A stretch of DNA of 64,000 nt from Liopterus haemorrhoidalis (GCA_963971575.1 OZ020623.1:10542980-10606979), one strand, 5' to 3'; shown: positions 31,167 to 41,733, counted from the first letter of the stretch. Translations and numbers: made by a program. Notes: generated by a model from the sequence alone, not told the origin.

Positions 31167-32469
31167 TGTTGGGATTACGTTATTCTGTGTAAGACAAGAA
31201 TAAAATAAAAGAGAGCTGGTAGGTTAGTAAAGTTTATTAAACAAATTAAAAGAACAGTGTTTATGATACAAAATCTGAATAGTGACTGAATTCTTAATAT
31301 TCAGTTCTAGTACATCTTAAGAACAATCTGTAATGAAGGAAACTAATAAATAGTTATTGAGTATCTGAGCTTGTTGATCTAGTCACTGAGTTCGTGGTAG
31401 AGAAATGAAATGTTAACGTATAGTCTCTAAGCTTTCAGATAATAAGTTATAGTATTCCTGGAGAGTTCTGTTTTAAATAAATATTTACTTTTATTAATTG
31501 ACATTGGTGCATGGTTGATTTTGTGAAAGATCAATTCTGCGCCCAAATTGCTCTATTTACAGATTATGAATTAGGTGAAGACTTTCAAGATGCAGTAGAA
31601 GATAAATGGTGGACCAGCTCAAGAATGGAGATCCTGTTATGCAGGTTGCTGTTACTGATATGCAAGATGCAGAATGCTGTTGTTGGTATGGAGCAGACCA
31701 CTGGTTGCTGTTGCTGATAACAACAATGCTGTTAATGGTGTGAAGAATACAGTTGCGTCCCGAGAACGTTCCGCATGTCAGTCTGGCCGTGTTAGCGAAA
31801 ATATCATTATACAACATTTACACTTATTAACGATCGTGGGGTGCTATATCGTTGCTAAGGCATATTGTTTTATGTAAATAGAATAGTATAAAATATATCA
31901 TATGATGTGTGAGACGTATTAGTTGATCAATAAAATCATGTCTTATTATTCATAAAAAACCTTTTTTATTAATATATATGTACAAAAAACTAAAATAAAA
32001 CAAGCCCTTGACGTGATTTCAAATTTTCAATTACACTGTTCATGTCAAAAATGTTGATACCTGCTACAGATGTTGTCGATGACTATTTTGTTGTCGAAAT
32101 GTATGACAGCATTGTAGCTTTGATGTTTTTTTCCATAGTTCAGATTTTTTTTTATATGAAATTGTACCTTTAGTTGTATTTGTGCCCCACCAAATGTCAA
32201 GTCTCTAAAACGTCACATTAAAAACCTTTTGTTTGTAAATTCCCTGGTGTATACATATCAAAATGAAATCACAGGAGAGCTGGAGGCATCGTATTACATC
32301 TTAGCCATAAAACGGGGATGCTCATGATCGATCTACTGCAACTTTTCACGTAAACAATCAAAAGTTTCACATACAAAACACCTATTTTCCATATTGCAAA
32401 CTAGACGAAACTAGAATATTGGATTCTTTTCTCCATCAACTTTATTGAGATTGATACGAGTTTTAAAAT
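31167..32469. other. Unassigned DNA
   Basis: The short frames around 31511-31877 are slightly GC-richer and contain CTGTTGCTGAT-type simple repeats (31640-31740). No domain, LTR pair or primer-binding site could be identified. Confidence 0.4.
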
Positions 32470-32560
32470 TTGGATTAGAAAATTGAGAAAAAGTCATAGC
32501 TTCCGAGGGTAAATACTTTAATGTATTCACGCAATTTGTTATTTAAATTAATACTAAAAA
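32470..32560 (+). mobile_element. Mariner fragment (same lineage as 43.9 kb)
   Basis: AAAAGTCATAGCTTCCGAGG, then AAATACTTTAATGTATTCAC, matches the extreme C-terminal codons (EKVIASEGKYFDVFTHF) and following bases of the mariner at 43860-44430. Confidence 0.65.
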
Positions 32561-32961
32561 AGACAAGAAAATAGGGACTATCAATGCCACGTACATAAAT
32601 AATGATTTTACTATCTGCTGTTACAAATTTCTCTTTGCAATATAATGTACAACGATAAATCCAATCTTCTTAGAACAATATACTGTAACAATTTCATGTA
32701 CAAACACGAAAATAAACACCTTACATCGAATATCAAATGTATACATCAAATAAATGATCAACTCAATATATGCGAGTACAAAAATCGGTTCGTCGACTAT
32801 ATTCATAACCGATTCATAACAGGGATGTTCAATCGTTTCCAGAAGAGACTTCATCGTAAAGAAATCCTTAAGTTCCATATAGGAATATAGATATACGCAT
32901 ACAGTGGCTTACAACTAGGGTTTCGGAAAAAATTATCATATTAATGGAGTAAAAATATATA
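32561..32961. other. Unassigned AT-rich DNA
   Basis: Complementary short frames only. No recognised gene. Confidence 0.35.
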
Positions 32962-34247
32962 TACCAGGTCTACAAGTATGAAATGCGGATTTTTTTCAAA
33001 CTTGCCGCGTAAACAAAGTGTTAAGGTTAAAGTTTCAACACATATGGCGTTTTTTTAAGTTATCATTAAGTGTCAAATGCGTATAGGTTATAATTTGAAA
33101 AGTGATCATATAGTTTTGTTTTACTGTGTTAAAAATGTCAAATTTTGTGCCAAATAAAGAGCATTCGCGGACAGTACTACTGTTTTGTTTTCATTTGAAA
33201 AAAACTGCTGCTGAATCATACCGACTGCTTCGAGAAGCTTATGGTGAATATGCTCCATCGCAAGATACGTGTGAACGATGGTTTTGGCGTTTCAAAATTG
33301 GTGACTTTGATCTTACAGACAAAGAACATGGAAAACCTTCAAAAAAATATGAAGATACAAAATTGGAAACATTGCTATAGGAAGACGATAGTCAATCACA
33401 AAAACAACTAGCAGAGCAGTTAGGCGTTAGTCAACAAGCTGTTTCCAATCGCCTACGAGAGATAGGTAAGATCCAGAAAGTCGGCAGATGGGTTCGACAT
33501 GCATTGAATGAGAAGCAGATGGAAAAACGCAAAAACACTTGTGAAATTTTGCTTGCACGATACAAAAGAAAGTCTTTTTTGCATCGTATCATTACTGGCG
33601 ATGAAAAATTGATTTATTTTGAAAATCCCAAACGCAAAAAATCATGGGTGAACCCAGGCTCTCCATCCACATCAACTGCAAGACCGAATCGCTTTGGCAA
33701 AAAGACAATGCTCTGTACTTGGTGGGACCAAAAGGGTGTGGTCTATTATGAATTGTTAAAACCCGGTGAAACAGTTAATACCCAACGCTACCAACAACAA
33801 CTGATCGAATTGAACCATTCGCTGCTCATAAAACGACCATAATACAAAAGAAGACCGCACAAGGTAATTTTTCTTCACGATAACGCTCCATCACATAAGG
33901 CAAAAGCACTTTGCAACACATTGGAGGCACTCAAGTGGGAAGTGCTACCCCATGCCGCTTACTCACCAGACTTGGCCCCTTCAGATTACCACTTGTTCGC
34001 ATCGATGGGTCACGCACTTGCCGAGCAGCACTTTTGTTCATATGAAAACGTGAAAGAATGGCTAGATGAATAGTTTGCGGGGACAGGGGAAGAGTTCTAC
34101 TGGCGAGGTATTCACAAATTGCCTGAAAGATGGGAAAAATGTATGACTTCTAATGGAGCATACTTTGAATAAATAAACTTTTACTGTTCTTTTGAGTTTA
34201 ATGAGTTTTATTTTTAAAAAAATCCGCATTTCATACTTGTAGACCTA
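32962..34247 (+). mobile_element. Complete mariner element (M9, MSNF lineage), 1286 bp
   Basis: Terminal repeats TACCAGGTCTACAAGTATGA at 32962 and, inverted, TATAGGTCTACAAGTATGAA ending at 34247. Both reach AAATGCGGATTTTTTT inward. The flanks are TATA-rich, so the TA duplication cannot be proven by itself. It contains the whole transposase reading frame with three nonsense codons. Confidence 0.9.
33135..34172 (+). pseudogene. Full-length mariner transposase with three nonsense codons (M9)
   Basis: ATG at 33135 to TAA at 34170-34172 is one continuous frame of 345 codons, the normal mariner length, with no frameshift. In-frame stops are TAG at 33378, TAA at 33840 and TAG at 34071. Domains: HTH1 (ESYRLLREAYGEYAPSQDT), HTH2 (LGVSQQAVSNRLREIG), WVRHALN linker (WVPHALN in the relatives), GDEKLIYFENP (D1; a tryptophan in the relatives is leucine here), FLHDNAPSHKA (D2) and YSPDLAPSDYHLF (D3), with exactly 34 residues between D2 and D3. 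The three stops fit single base changes from the 20-kb relative (CAG, GAA, TGG). Confidence 0.93.
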
Positions 34248-35135
34248 TATAAATACAATACGTACTTATTTTATTAAAACAGGAGTACACATTTGCGACA
34301 TTTTTGATTTTTAAACGCTACCCATGTATGGAGGTGTATAACAAAATCATCCTGCGAAAATTGGACTTAATATTAACTTTCCCTCCATTTTTCTTATGGA
34401 AAAGTAAATAACTACGATGCCTATCTTTGTGTTTTATTGAATGGCAGTCAAAAATATAGCGAACAGTTGATTTTGGACAGCGTTTTAAACCTCAAAGACA
34501 ATTCAAAACCAAAAAGAAGATTTGAACCTGTGCGTCATGTGAAAAGCTTATAGTACGCCATTGTATAAGATACAGTTGTGCTGATATGTGCATATACCGG
34601 AAAATAAGAACAAGAATCATCAGTGTGTTATGTGTTCAAAATAGGTTTTCGATAAACACATCGAGTATTCGCATCGTGTTGTTGAATCTATACAGGAGTG
34701 TCTTTGTTACCTGAAATGTCACACGATTCCCCAATGACGTTAACTTCATGGCTAAAGGAACTCACAAACCGAACAGAGCAACAGAGGGAGAGAAATCTGG
34801 GGGAAATTATTTTGTTGTAAAGTGAATTATTGAAAAGGAATGAACAGATTTACAAAATGATAAAACTGTCTTACAGAGATATTTATTGAAGCAATAATTT
34901 ATTCAGATAAAAGATGGGTCTTATAGCAAAACTACGAAAGACTATAGGTAGATTAACGTATGTTTCTTCTATAGTTGCCCATATTATTTTTTTAAATTTT
35001 GTAAACTATTAGAGACAAGACTAAGGCATAGAGACAAAAGATTGTAATTTTGTAATTATAAAATATAAATATATTGGTATATTCTTGGATTTCGGTCAAA
35101 AAGTAAAAGCAAATTTAGTCAAATATTTAAAAAGA
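34248..35135. other. Unassigned DNA with THAP-like fragment
   Basis: 34355-34450 (minus strand) repeats part of the THAP-like fragment at 28338-28544 (CTTAATATTAACTTTCCCTC and CGATGCCTATCTTTGTG). The rest shows no gene. Confidence 0.4.
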
Positions 35136-35352
35136 CTAGGGGCCTCAGCCCGGCTACGCCGGTCTTCCCCCCTACGTTGTTAAAACACGTCGCTTCGCGA
35201 CTCGTTTTAATATAATAAGGCATTTTGTCGCACTTGTCGATTATAAAACTCGTCGCTCATCTTTTTTTAACACTATTTTATGGAAATTGCCCCTGCAAAT
35301 GTCTTAAGTTTTATCGCTAATTCACCTTAAATACTTAATTAGTTTTCTTCTC

Positions 35353-35553
35353 TCAAGAAATACGTTCAAAGTGTGAAATCTTGTCATATTTTAAATTGCA
35401 AAAAATTTGCAAGCTGTCACCTTTTGAACCTTGTAAGCATATTTTTGCCTCAAAATGATCCAATAATGGCCCAGATTCTTTGAAAAATGTTTTCTGATGC
35501 CTCAAAATATTATCTCGCACGTCAAGAAAGCTATCTTGAACCATTATCACCAC
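35353..35553 (-). pseudogene. MVIMVQD 66-codon frame, tandem copy a
   Basis: Uninterrupted frame from ATG to stop; it begins MVIMVQDSFLDVRDNILRHQ and ends DKISHFERIS. Related frame at 35875-35675 and, shifted, at 16456. No known domain. It could be a captured gene fragment or chance conservation inside a repeat. Confidence 0.4.
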
Positions 35554-35674
35554 TTAACACTTTGATTAACCCTGAAATTTTTAATATATATAAATCTTTT
35601 TTTAACACTATTTTATGGAAATGTCTTAAACTTTATCGTTAATTCACCTTAAATCCTTAATTAGTATTCTTCTG

Positions 35675-35875
35675 TCAAGAAACATGTTCAAAATGTGAAA
35701 TCTCGTCCCATTTTAAAATGCAAAAAATTTGACAGCTGTCTCCTTTTGAAACCTTGTAAGCAGATATTTGCCTCAAAATGCTCAAATAATGGCCCAGATT
35801 CTTTGATTTTTTTTTCTGATACTTCAATATATTATCTCGCACGTCCAAAAAGCTATCCTGAACCATTATTACCAT
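35675..35875 (-). pseudogene. MVIMVQD 66-codon frame, tandem copy b
   Basis: Same length as copy a and same ends (MVIMVQDSFLDVRDNIL, DEISHFEHVS). The middle differs by compensating frameshifts (KKKSKNLGHYLSILRQISAY), so the encoded protein is not uniformly conserved. Confidence 0.4.
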
Positions 35876-36060
35876 TTAAAACTTTGATTCACGCCGTAAA
35901 TATTCTGGACCGTCCGTCTTGTATTAAGAATATTTTTGAATTATCGTCTGATAAAACCTGTCCGTGCCAATCAATGGTGACTTTGATTCGACATGGATTC
36001 GAGGAAAAAATGCATGATTTTTATCAATAAAAATTAGTCAGTACCCCTTGTCAAAATAAA

Positions 36061-36599
36061 ATTAAGCCTAAGCCTAAGGTGTTGCAATCCTGACCAAGGA
36101 TTGCCTTTGTGACAATATTTTGATTAATATTAATTTATTTTCTTATTGAAATAAAGACATTTTTCAATAAAAAAAACGGCGAAAACTAAATTTAACACTG
36201 AATATAAAATGGGTGTTTTTCTGTACACATTTATTATATAAATTGGAAAACTTATTTGTCAATCTAAAAAAATCTTCGTCATCAGGTTTGTTAAAAAAAG
36301 TAATACCGTCATAGCTACCTTTAAAAACAAAACTTTTCTTTATATCAGCCGGAAATTGCCATAAATGTAACTTCCTTAAAAAAACTCCCTTGTTTGACCT
36401 ATATAAAACAGGTCAATTTCTCGCGATATCGTCCGATACAAGCCCTACATCACACATATGTATGAATAAGTGTATATGTATGGGTGAAATGTATGTATAT
36501 GAATATATATGTGGGTGTTGACGTGTGTACGTGTGTGCATTGGCGCCCGCAGTCAGGGGCAAGAAGGGCGCTTGCCCCTTCCATGAGTCTTTACATGTC
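36061..36599. other. Unassigned DNA with possible outer transposon end
   Basis: GT-rich tract at 36455-36540. At 36542 GGCGCCCGCAGTCAGGGGC may be one end of an element whose other end is near 38029 (see findings). No gene. Confidence 0.35.
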
Positions 36600-36712
36600 T
36601 TATTTAAAACAGATAGAGAAGTCTTTGCACATTAATACACCAACTATCCGTTCAATTCTTCGCGACCATCTGGAAGTTAGAAAAGTTATGAGTACCCCAC
36701 AACCGTATTGAC
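36600..36712 (+). pseudogene. Mariner HTH fragment (M10)
   Basis: The frame ending at 36711 contains KQIEKSLHINTPTIRSILRD then HLEVRKV, the second helix-turn-helix and HLxVRK linker start of a mariner transposase. No ends or catalytic region. Confidence 0.6.
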
Positions 36713-36795
36713 AATAACGTTTGAAGTACGATCGTTATTTGTGTTATTTAAAGTAATTTGAAAAAATTCAGGAATTAAAACGTGAACATTTTCAA

Positions 36796-37148
36796 GTGAT
36801 TATTTTTTACACCTTTCGACGTGGATTAACCAAACAACAGTGCATCGATGAACTTAATTCGACTTTTGGGGATGAAGCACCATCAAGAACTACTGTTTTT
36901 CAATGGTTTGCCGACTTTAAACGTGGCCGTAGTTTGTTTAAGGACGAATTTCGTGAAGGTCGTTCCAAATCGGTTGTTGTTCCGGAAAACATTGATACTG
37001 TGCGTGAACTGATACGGCAAGATCGTCATGTGACTTATCGTGAGATTGAGGTATCTTTGAACTTTAGTGGTACCAGCATACATTCACTATTGCATGAACA
37101 TTTGGCCGTCAAAAAAATTAGTTCGCATTGGATCCCACATAATTTGCT
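36796..37148 (+). pseudogene. Mariner transposase N-terminal half (M11)
   Basis: Starts in sequence coding QELKREHFQVIIFYTFRRGL, then TKQQCIDELNSTFGDEAPSR, TTVFQWFADFKRGRSLF (HTH1), VTYREIEVSLNFSGTSIHSL (HTH2) and HWIPHNLL. It ends at the insertion point of M12. The C-terminal tail resumes after M12 at about 37745 (LRKLVQTHAKCTDFHEEYFK and stop at 37847). All catalytic residues are lost. Confidence 0.85.
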
Positions 37149-37149
37149 A

Positions 37150-37742
37150 TACCAGGTCTACAAGTGTCAAATGCGTATAGGTTATAATTTGAAAAGTGAT
37201 CATATAGTTTTGTTTTACTGTGTTAAAAATGTCAAATTTTGTGCCAAATAAAGAGCATTCGCGGACAGTACTACTGTTTTGTTTTCATTTGAAAAAAACT
37301 GCTGCTGAATCATACCGACTGCTTCGAGAAGCTTATGGTAAATATGCTCCATCGCAAGATACGTGTGAACGATGGTTTCGGCGTTTCAAAAGTGATGACT
37401 TTGATCTTACAGACAAAGAACATGGAAAACCTCCAAAAAAATATGAAGATACAAAATTGGAAACATTGCTACAAGAAGACGATAGTCAATCACAAAAACA
37501 ACTAGCAGAGCAGTTAGGCGTTAGTCAACAAGCTGTTTCCAATCGCCTACGAGAGATGGGTAAGATCCAGAAAGTCGGCAGATGGGTTCCACACGCATTG
37601 AATGAGAGGCAGATGGAAAAACGCAAAAACACTTGTGAAATTTTGCTTGCACGATACAAAAGAAAGTCTTTTTGTATCGTATCGAGTTTAATGTGTTTTA
37701 TTTTAAAAAAAAAATCCGCATTTCATACTTGTAGACCTGGTA
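37150..37742 (+). mobile_element. Internally deleted mariner (M12, MSNF lineage) nested in M11
   Basis: Ends TACCAGGTCTACAAGTG and, inverted, TACCAGGTCTACAAGTATGA, flanked by TA at 37148-37149 and 37743-37744. Relative to 32962-34247 it lacks ~80 bp of leader and about 600 bp of coding sequence. The join lies after LLARYKRKSF, followed directly by the 3' untranslated region. Both terminal repeats are present, so it could have been mobilised in trans. Confidence 0.9.
37229..37675 (+). pseudogene. Mariner transposase N-terminal half (M12)
   Basis: ATG at 37229; intact through HTH1, HTH2 (LGVSQQAVSNRLREMG), WVPHALNERQ and LLARYKRKSF with no stop. The frame then runs into non-homologous sequence because the catalytic half is deleted. 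If expressed it would give a DNA-binding protein without nuclease. Confidence 0.85.
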
Positions 37743-37911
37743 TACCATCGGAACTTGCCTCAATCGGAGTGGAAAAAGTGCTTCGAAAATTGGTTCAAAC
37801 GCATGCAAAGTGTACTGATTTTCATGAAGAATATTTTAAAAAACAATAAAGCCACTTTTGTTGATAAACAATTTGATCTCAAATCCTGAAAAATAAAAGG
37901 CAATCCTCGTA

Positions 37912-38560
37912 TAAGTGGAAATAATATTTATCTAATAAAATTCAAATTATTATTATTTAATAAATTAATAAATATTTTCAAATATGGATTCATATTTTGC
38001 ACCCCCTTGAGAAAAATTCTGCAGACGCCCATGCGCGCGTGTGTGTGTGAGTGGGTGTGTGCGTGCAGCTTGTTTGATTCTATTGCGGCTTTAATGGGGG
38101 AGGGTTCTCATCTGATCAATAATTTATGTTTTTATAGAACCATAAATAAAATATTTCAAACCGTGGCTTATACTCGGCATTTTCTCTTAAACCATTTTCC
38201 AATTATTCACACTTAATGAGAATTATTATTTTCATTTTCACTTGAAAGTAACACTAATTGAAAATCGAAATATCTTATAGACCGGGAGCTCATGACATTT
38301 TTGTCTTCGATTTTCCGCGTTTTTATACAGCATGCCGATGAAAAGTATTAAAGTTTGTGTCATAAAACCCCCATAAAAAATTGGCATGTGGCCCTCGTTG
38401 GCCCAAGGGGTGGAAAATTTTGGAAAATATTTGTGAATATTTTAATAGGATTTCACGTGATTTCTTTTTGCATGCCATCTTAACTATAGGTTATTGATAT
38501 AATGCATTGCTGTATAACATAATTGGCATGCAGATAAGAAGGTCCTAAAAGAGAGGCATG
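37912..38560. other. Unassigned DNA
   Basis: A GT-rich tract at 38032-38070 mirrors the one at 36455-36540. TGGCATGTGGCC near 38383 and GCATGCC words from 38470 onward anticipate the satellite. No gene. Confidence 0.4.
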
Positions 38561-38596
38561 CATCGGAAAAGTTGCAAAAAAAAAATTGGAACATTT

Positions 38597-39683
38597 CGGT
38601 CAGATTATTTTGCATGCCTTTTTGCATTTCACTAAATAATGTTGTTTTTTGCTCAAATAAAAAATGGCATGCATGCCGAGGAAGCCCATCACATCATAAA
38701 GAATAAGAAAAGTTGCAAAAAAAAAATGTATTTTATGCCTTTTTACATTTCATTAAATAATGTTGTTTTTAGCTCAAATACAAACTGGCATGCATGCCGA
38801 GGAAGCCCATCACATCATAAATAATAAGAAAAGTTGCAAAAAAAAATTGCAAAATTTAGGTCATATTATTTTGCATGCCTTTTTACATTTCACTAAGTAA
38901 TGTTGTTTTTAGCTCAAATACAAACTGGTATGTATGCCGAGGAAGCCCATCACATCATAAATAATAAGAAAAGTTGCAAAAAAATTGGAAAATTTCGGTC
39001 ATATTATTTTGCATGCCTTTTTGCATTTCACTAAATAATGTTGTTTTTAGCTCAAATACAAAATGGCATGCATGCCGAGGAAGCCCATCACATCATAAAT
39101 AATAAGAAAAGTTGCAAAAAAATTGGAAAATTTCGGTCATATTATTTTGCATGCCTTTTTGCATTTCACTAAATAATGTTGTTTTTAGCTCAAATACAAA
39201 ATGGCATGCATGTCGAGGAAGCCAATCACATCATAAATAATAAGAAAAGTTGCAAAAAAAAATTGCAAAATTTAGGTCATATTATTTTGCATGCCTTTTT
39301 ACATTTCACTAAGTAATGTTGTTTTTAGCTCAAATACAAACTGGCATGCATGCCGAGGAAGCCCATCACATCATAAATAATAAGAAAGGTTGCAAAAAAA
39401 TTGAAAAATTTCGGTCATATTATTTTGCATGCCTTTTTGCATTTCACTAAATAATGTTGTTTTTACCTCAAATACAAAATGGCATGCATGTCGAGGAAGC
39501 CAATCACATCATAAATAATAAGAAAAGTTGCAAAAAAAAAAATTGCAAAATTTAGGTCATATTATTTTGCATGCCTTTTTAGATTTCACTAAATAATGTT
39601 GTTTTTAGCTCAAATACAAACTGGCATGCATGCCGAGGAAGCCCATCACATCATACATAATAAGAAAAGTTGCAAAAAAAAAT
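38597..39683 (+). repeat. Satellite array, about 139-bp unit, eight copies
   Basis: Eight units of about 121-142 bp, each with GCATTTCACTAAATAATG, GTTGTTTTTAGCTCAAATAC, the 12-bp palindrome GGCATGCATGCC (mutated in some), GAGGAAGCCCATCACATCAT and AAGTTGCAAAAAAA. Copies alternate between types differing in AATTTCGG versus AATTTAGG and CAAAATGG versus CAAACTGG. The first unit is shorter. Small frames reading MLFxAQIxxGMHAEEAHHI are artefacts of the unit. Confidence 0.92.
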
Positions 39684-39765
39684 TGGAAATCTTACACTTA
39701 TTAAATACCTACAAAATCCTGAAATGTATAAAATTTTACAGTGCACATAAATTTTTTGTTTTGAT
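39684..39765 (+). repeat. R1 tail fragment adjoining the satellite
   Basis: CACTTATTAAATACCTACAA, AATCCTGAAATGTATAAAAT and a poly-T-rich end parallel the R1 tail at 13548-13611. It begins exactly where satellite homology stops. Confidence 0.65.
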
Positions 39766-40530
39766 TTCATTCCATTAGAACCCATTTAGGTATTACATTT
39801 TGTAAATATTCTCCGACAATATTGTTTTGAAACAAAATTTTGATGGTTTACAGTAATGTTTCATGACCGAAAGTAATATTCGTATTGATACATCATTCAT
39901 AGTGTCAATACTAAAATTTTATGGACGAACATACTAGTCATGAAAACAAGTATGTTATATATTTTACACCATTGCCGTAGTAAATATGCAAAAAAATATA
40001 GAGGTAGGTTAAAATTGCTTAAAAATAGGACTTCTCGTCAGAAAAACAAAAAATTGTTTTGCACTTTTTTTTACAAAAATAATAACATAAAAAGATCATA
40101 TACAAAATCATATATAAAATCAATAATAAATAATTTTTCAAAATACCACCAGATGTCAATAATGACCTAACCACAACGTAACCTATTTTTCAATAAATAT
40201 CAATGAAAAATCCCAATATTAAATATCAGTTCTAAATTCATTAATTATTTTTCGATGTAAACAAAAATATATATATTCATAATTCATTTATTCAAAACCC
40301 ATTGACATTGTATTGTCAGTAATATTACTATCTGTTTAAAAAATATTTGTCAATAATTAGACAAAGAAAGAAGTAGAATGTTGACAAAATAATGGTCACT
40401 GAAAGCTAGTGACATACTATGTTAAAGTCAAATCGATAGACATTGTCGTATTAAGGAGGACAGTTTTTACAACTTTTTGTAATCCTCAGCCCGAAATACC
40501 GTTTATTTAGATGTGTCAATTAATTCGGTC
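39766..40530. other. Unassigned AT-rich DNA
   Basis: The frame 39940-40170 is lysine/asparagine-rich without a recognisable domain. No gene called. Confidence 0.4.
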
Positions 40531-40554
40531 CGTTTTTTTCTTCCAGAAAAGATT

Positions 40555-41215
40555 TTATTGTGGAAAAAACCTAATATTAAGGCCATCACTTGCTATTATT
40601 TTTTCCCATCTGTCTGGCAGTTGTTGTATTCCGAGACGGAAAAACGACTCGTCCTTGAAAGCGATCCATTCATTGAGCCATTTCTCTATTTCTACATAAT
40701 AGTTCAACTGCTGACCCGAAAGCCCGTGTGCCATTGATCTGAACAAGTTATAATCTGATGGAACAATGTCTGGTGAATACGGCAGGTGAGGTAAATCGTC
40801 CAAGCCAAGTGCTTCCAAGATGGTCTTCACAATCTTTCCACAACATGTGGTCTAACGTTATCATACTGGAGGATCACTTTGTCGTGTCACTTTGCATATT
40901 CTTCAATGCGTTGCTTAAACGGAGCAATTGTTGGTAAAGTTCGGCAGTGATTTAGCTCTGCTTTAATAGCTCATGATACACTACACCCTTCTGGCTCCAA
41001 CATATACAGAGCATTACTATCTTGCCGTGAATATTCCGCTTTGGTTTCGATGCGGATGGTTTTCCAGGGTCGCAAATGGTTTTCCTTCATTTGCGATTAT
41101 TGAAATATAGCCACTTATCGGCTCTAATCACAATACGATGCAAAAAACCTTTTCTTTTTTGCTTGGCAAGCAAGATTTCAGACATGGTTTTGCGACTCTC
41201 TGTGAGAGGCGACTT
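40555..41215 (-). pseudogene. Mariner transposase C-terminal two thirds (M13)
   Basis: The minus strand from 41215 shows LLAKQKRKGFLHRIVI, a degraded first block (RADKWLYFNNRK), ILQYDNVRPHVV (second aspartate kept), then in the frame 40830-40555 PYSPDIVPSDYNLFRSMAHG (third aspartate kept) and LPDRWEKIIASDGLN. At least three frame changes and stops lie between the blocks. The N-terminal DNA-binding region is missing: upstream lies an unrelated reverse-transcriptase fragment on the other strand. Confidence 0.8.
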
Positions 41216-41269
41216 TTACAGCTTTAAAAACCTTGAAAATTTTGTAGTAAAAATGTAGTCAGAGCATAT

Positions 41270-41733
41270 TACTTTGGTCACATTTATTCCATTTTTGTCG
41301 TATGGTATTTTATGCTGGGGTACAAGTTTAGAGTTCAACAGATTATCTAAAATGCAGAAAAGAGTCATCAGAAATATGGTTGGGTGCTGCCATAGAACCA
41401 CTTGTGTTCCTATATTTAAAAAGCTGTATATCTTACCTTTACCATGTATGTATATCTATCAGGCCAGTCTTCATGTACAATAAAACTTGCCAGTTTTAGA
41501 AAAGCGGTCAGATATACATACATATAATACTAGATACAACGGCAACTTAAAATACAAACAGTAAAATTGGCAAAAACGGCACAAAATCCAAACATACTGA
41601 TGAAAAAAATGCATAATAAAGTACCTGCTCACTTAAAGGATGGTACGAGCTTGCCGATCTTTAAGAAAAGGATAGTTAAATTTTTAATTAGTGAGTGTTT
41701 TTATAATCTAAATGATCTTATGCAGCAATAATA
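41270..41733 (+). pseudogene. Non-LTR retrotransposon C-terminal fragment
   Basis: Plus-strand VTFIPFLSYGILCWGTSLEF, NRLSKMQKRVIRNMVGCCHR, then across a stop YNTRYNGNLKIQTVKLAKTA and KVPAHLKDGTSLPIFKKRIV. This order (YGILCWG, Q-x-x-xIR, YNTR, FKKxxxxFL) is the post-palm region of CR1/Jockey-type reverse transcriptases. It ends at TAATAAATAAACAAAC, a plausible simple 3' tail. Confidence 0.75.

Larger units (their letters stand above)
35136..36060 (-). mobile_element. Helitron-like non-autonomous element, copy 2, with internal tandem duplication
   Basis: On the minus strand the 3' end has the hairpin CCGGC-GTA-GCCGG (35162-35150), ten bases, CTAG (35139-35136), then T. The interior is duplicated in tandem: about 35255-35575 and 35590-35890 both run from CTTTTTTTAACACTATTTTA to the MVIMVQD start region. 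The 5' edge near 36060 lies in sequence shared with 16262 (TTTAATTTTATTT, GGGGTACTGAC). No helicase or Rep protein. Confidence 0.6.
36757..37911 (+). mobile_element. Mariner remnant (M11) carrying a nested mariner
   Basis: N-terminal coding starts near 36757 and the 3' terminal repeat (AGGCAATCCTCGTA) ends at 37911. The segment 37150-37742 is a different mariner inserted at TA. Without it M11 is only about 560 bp, because its catalytic core is missing. The 5' terminal repeat was not found. Confidence 0.8.

Noticed and set aside
35695..36030. 111-codon plus-strand frame
   Set aside because: Antisense to the Helitron-like element's duplicated region and not conserved in the 16-kb copy.
38597..39683. 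CRISPR array
   Set aside because: Repeats are contiguous 139-bp satellite units without unique spacers, in a eukaryotic transposon context.
38639..39778. Repeated small protein MLFxAQIxxGMHAEEAHHI
   Set aside because: The frame is carried by the satellite unit, is not kept in all units and terminates at varying points.
41274..41401. Minus-strand 61-codon frame at 41401-41216
   Set aside because: Antisense to a clear plus-strand reverse-transcriptase C-terminal fragment.
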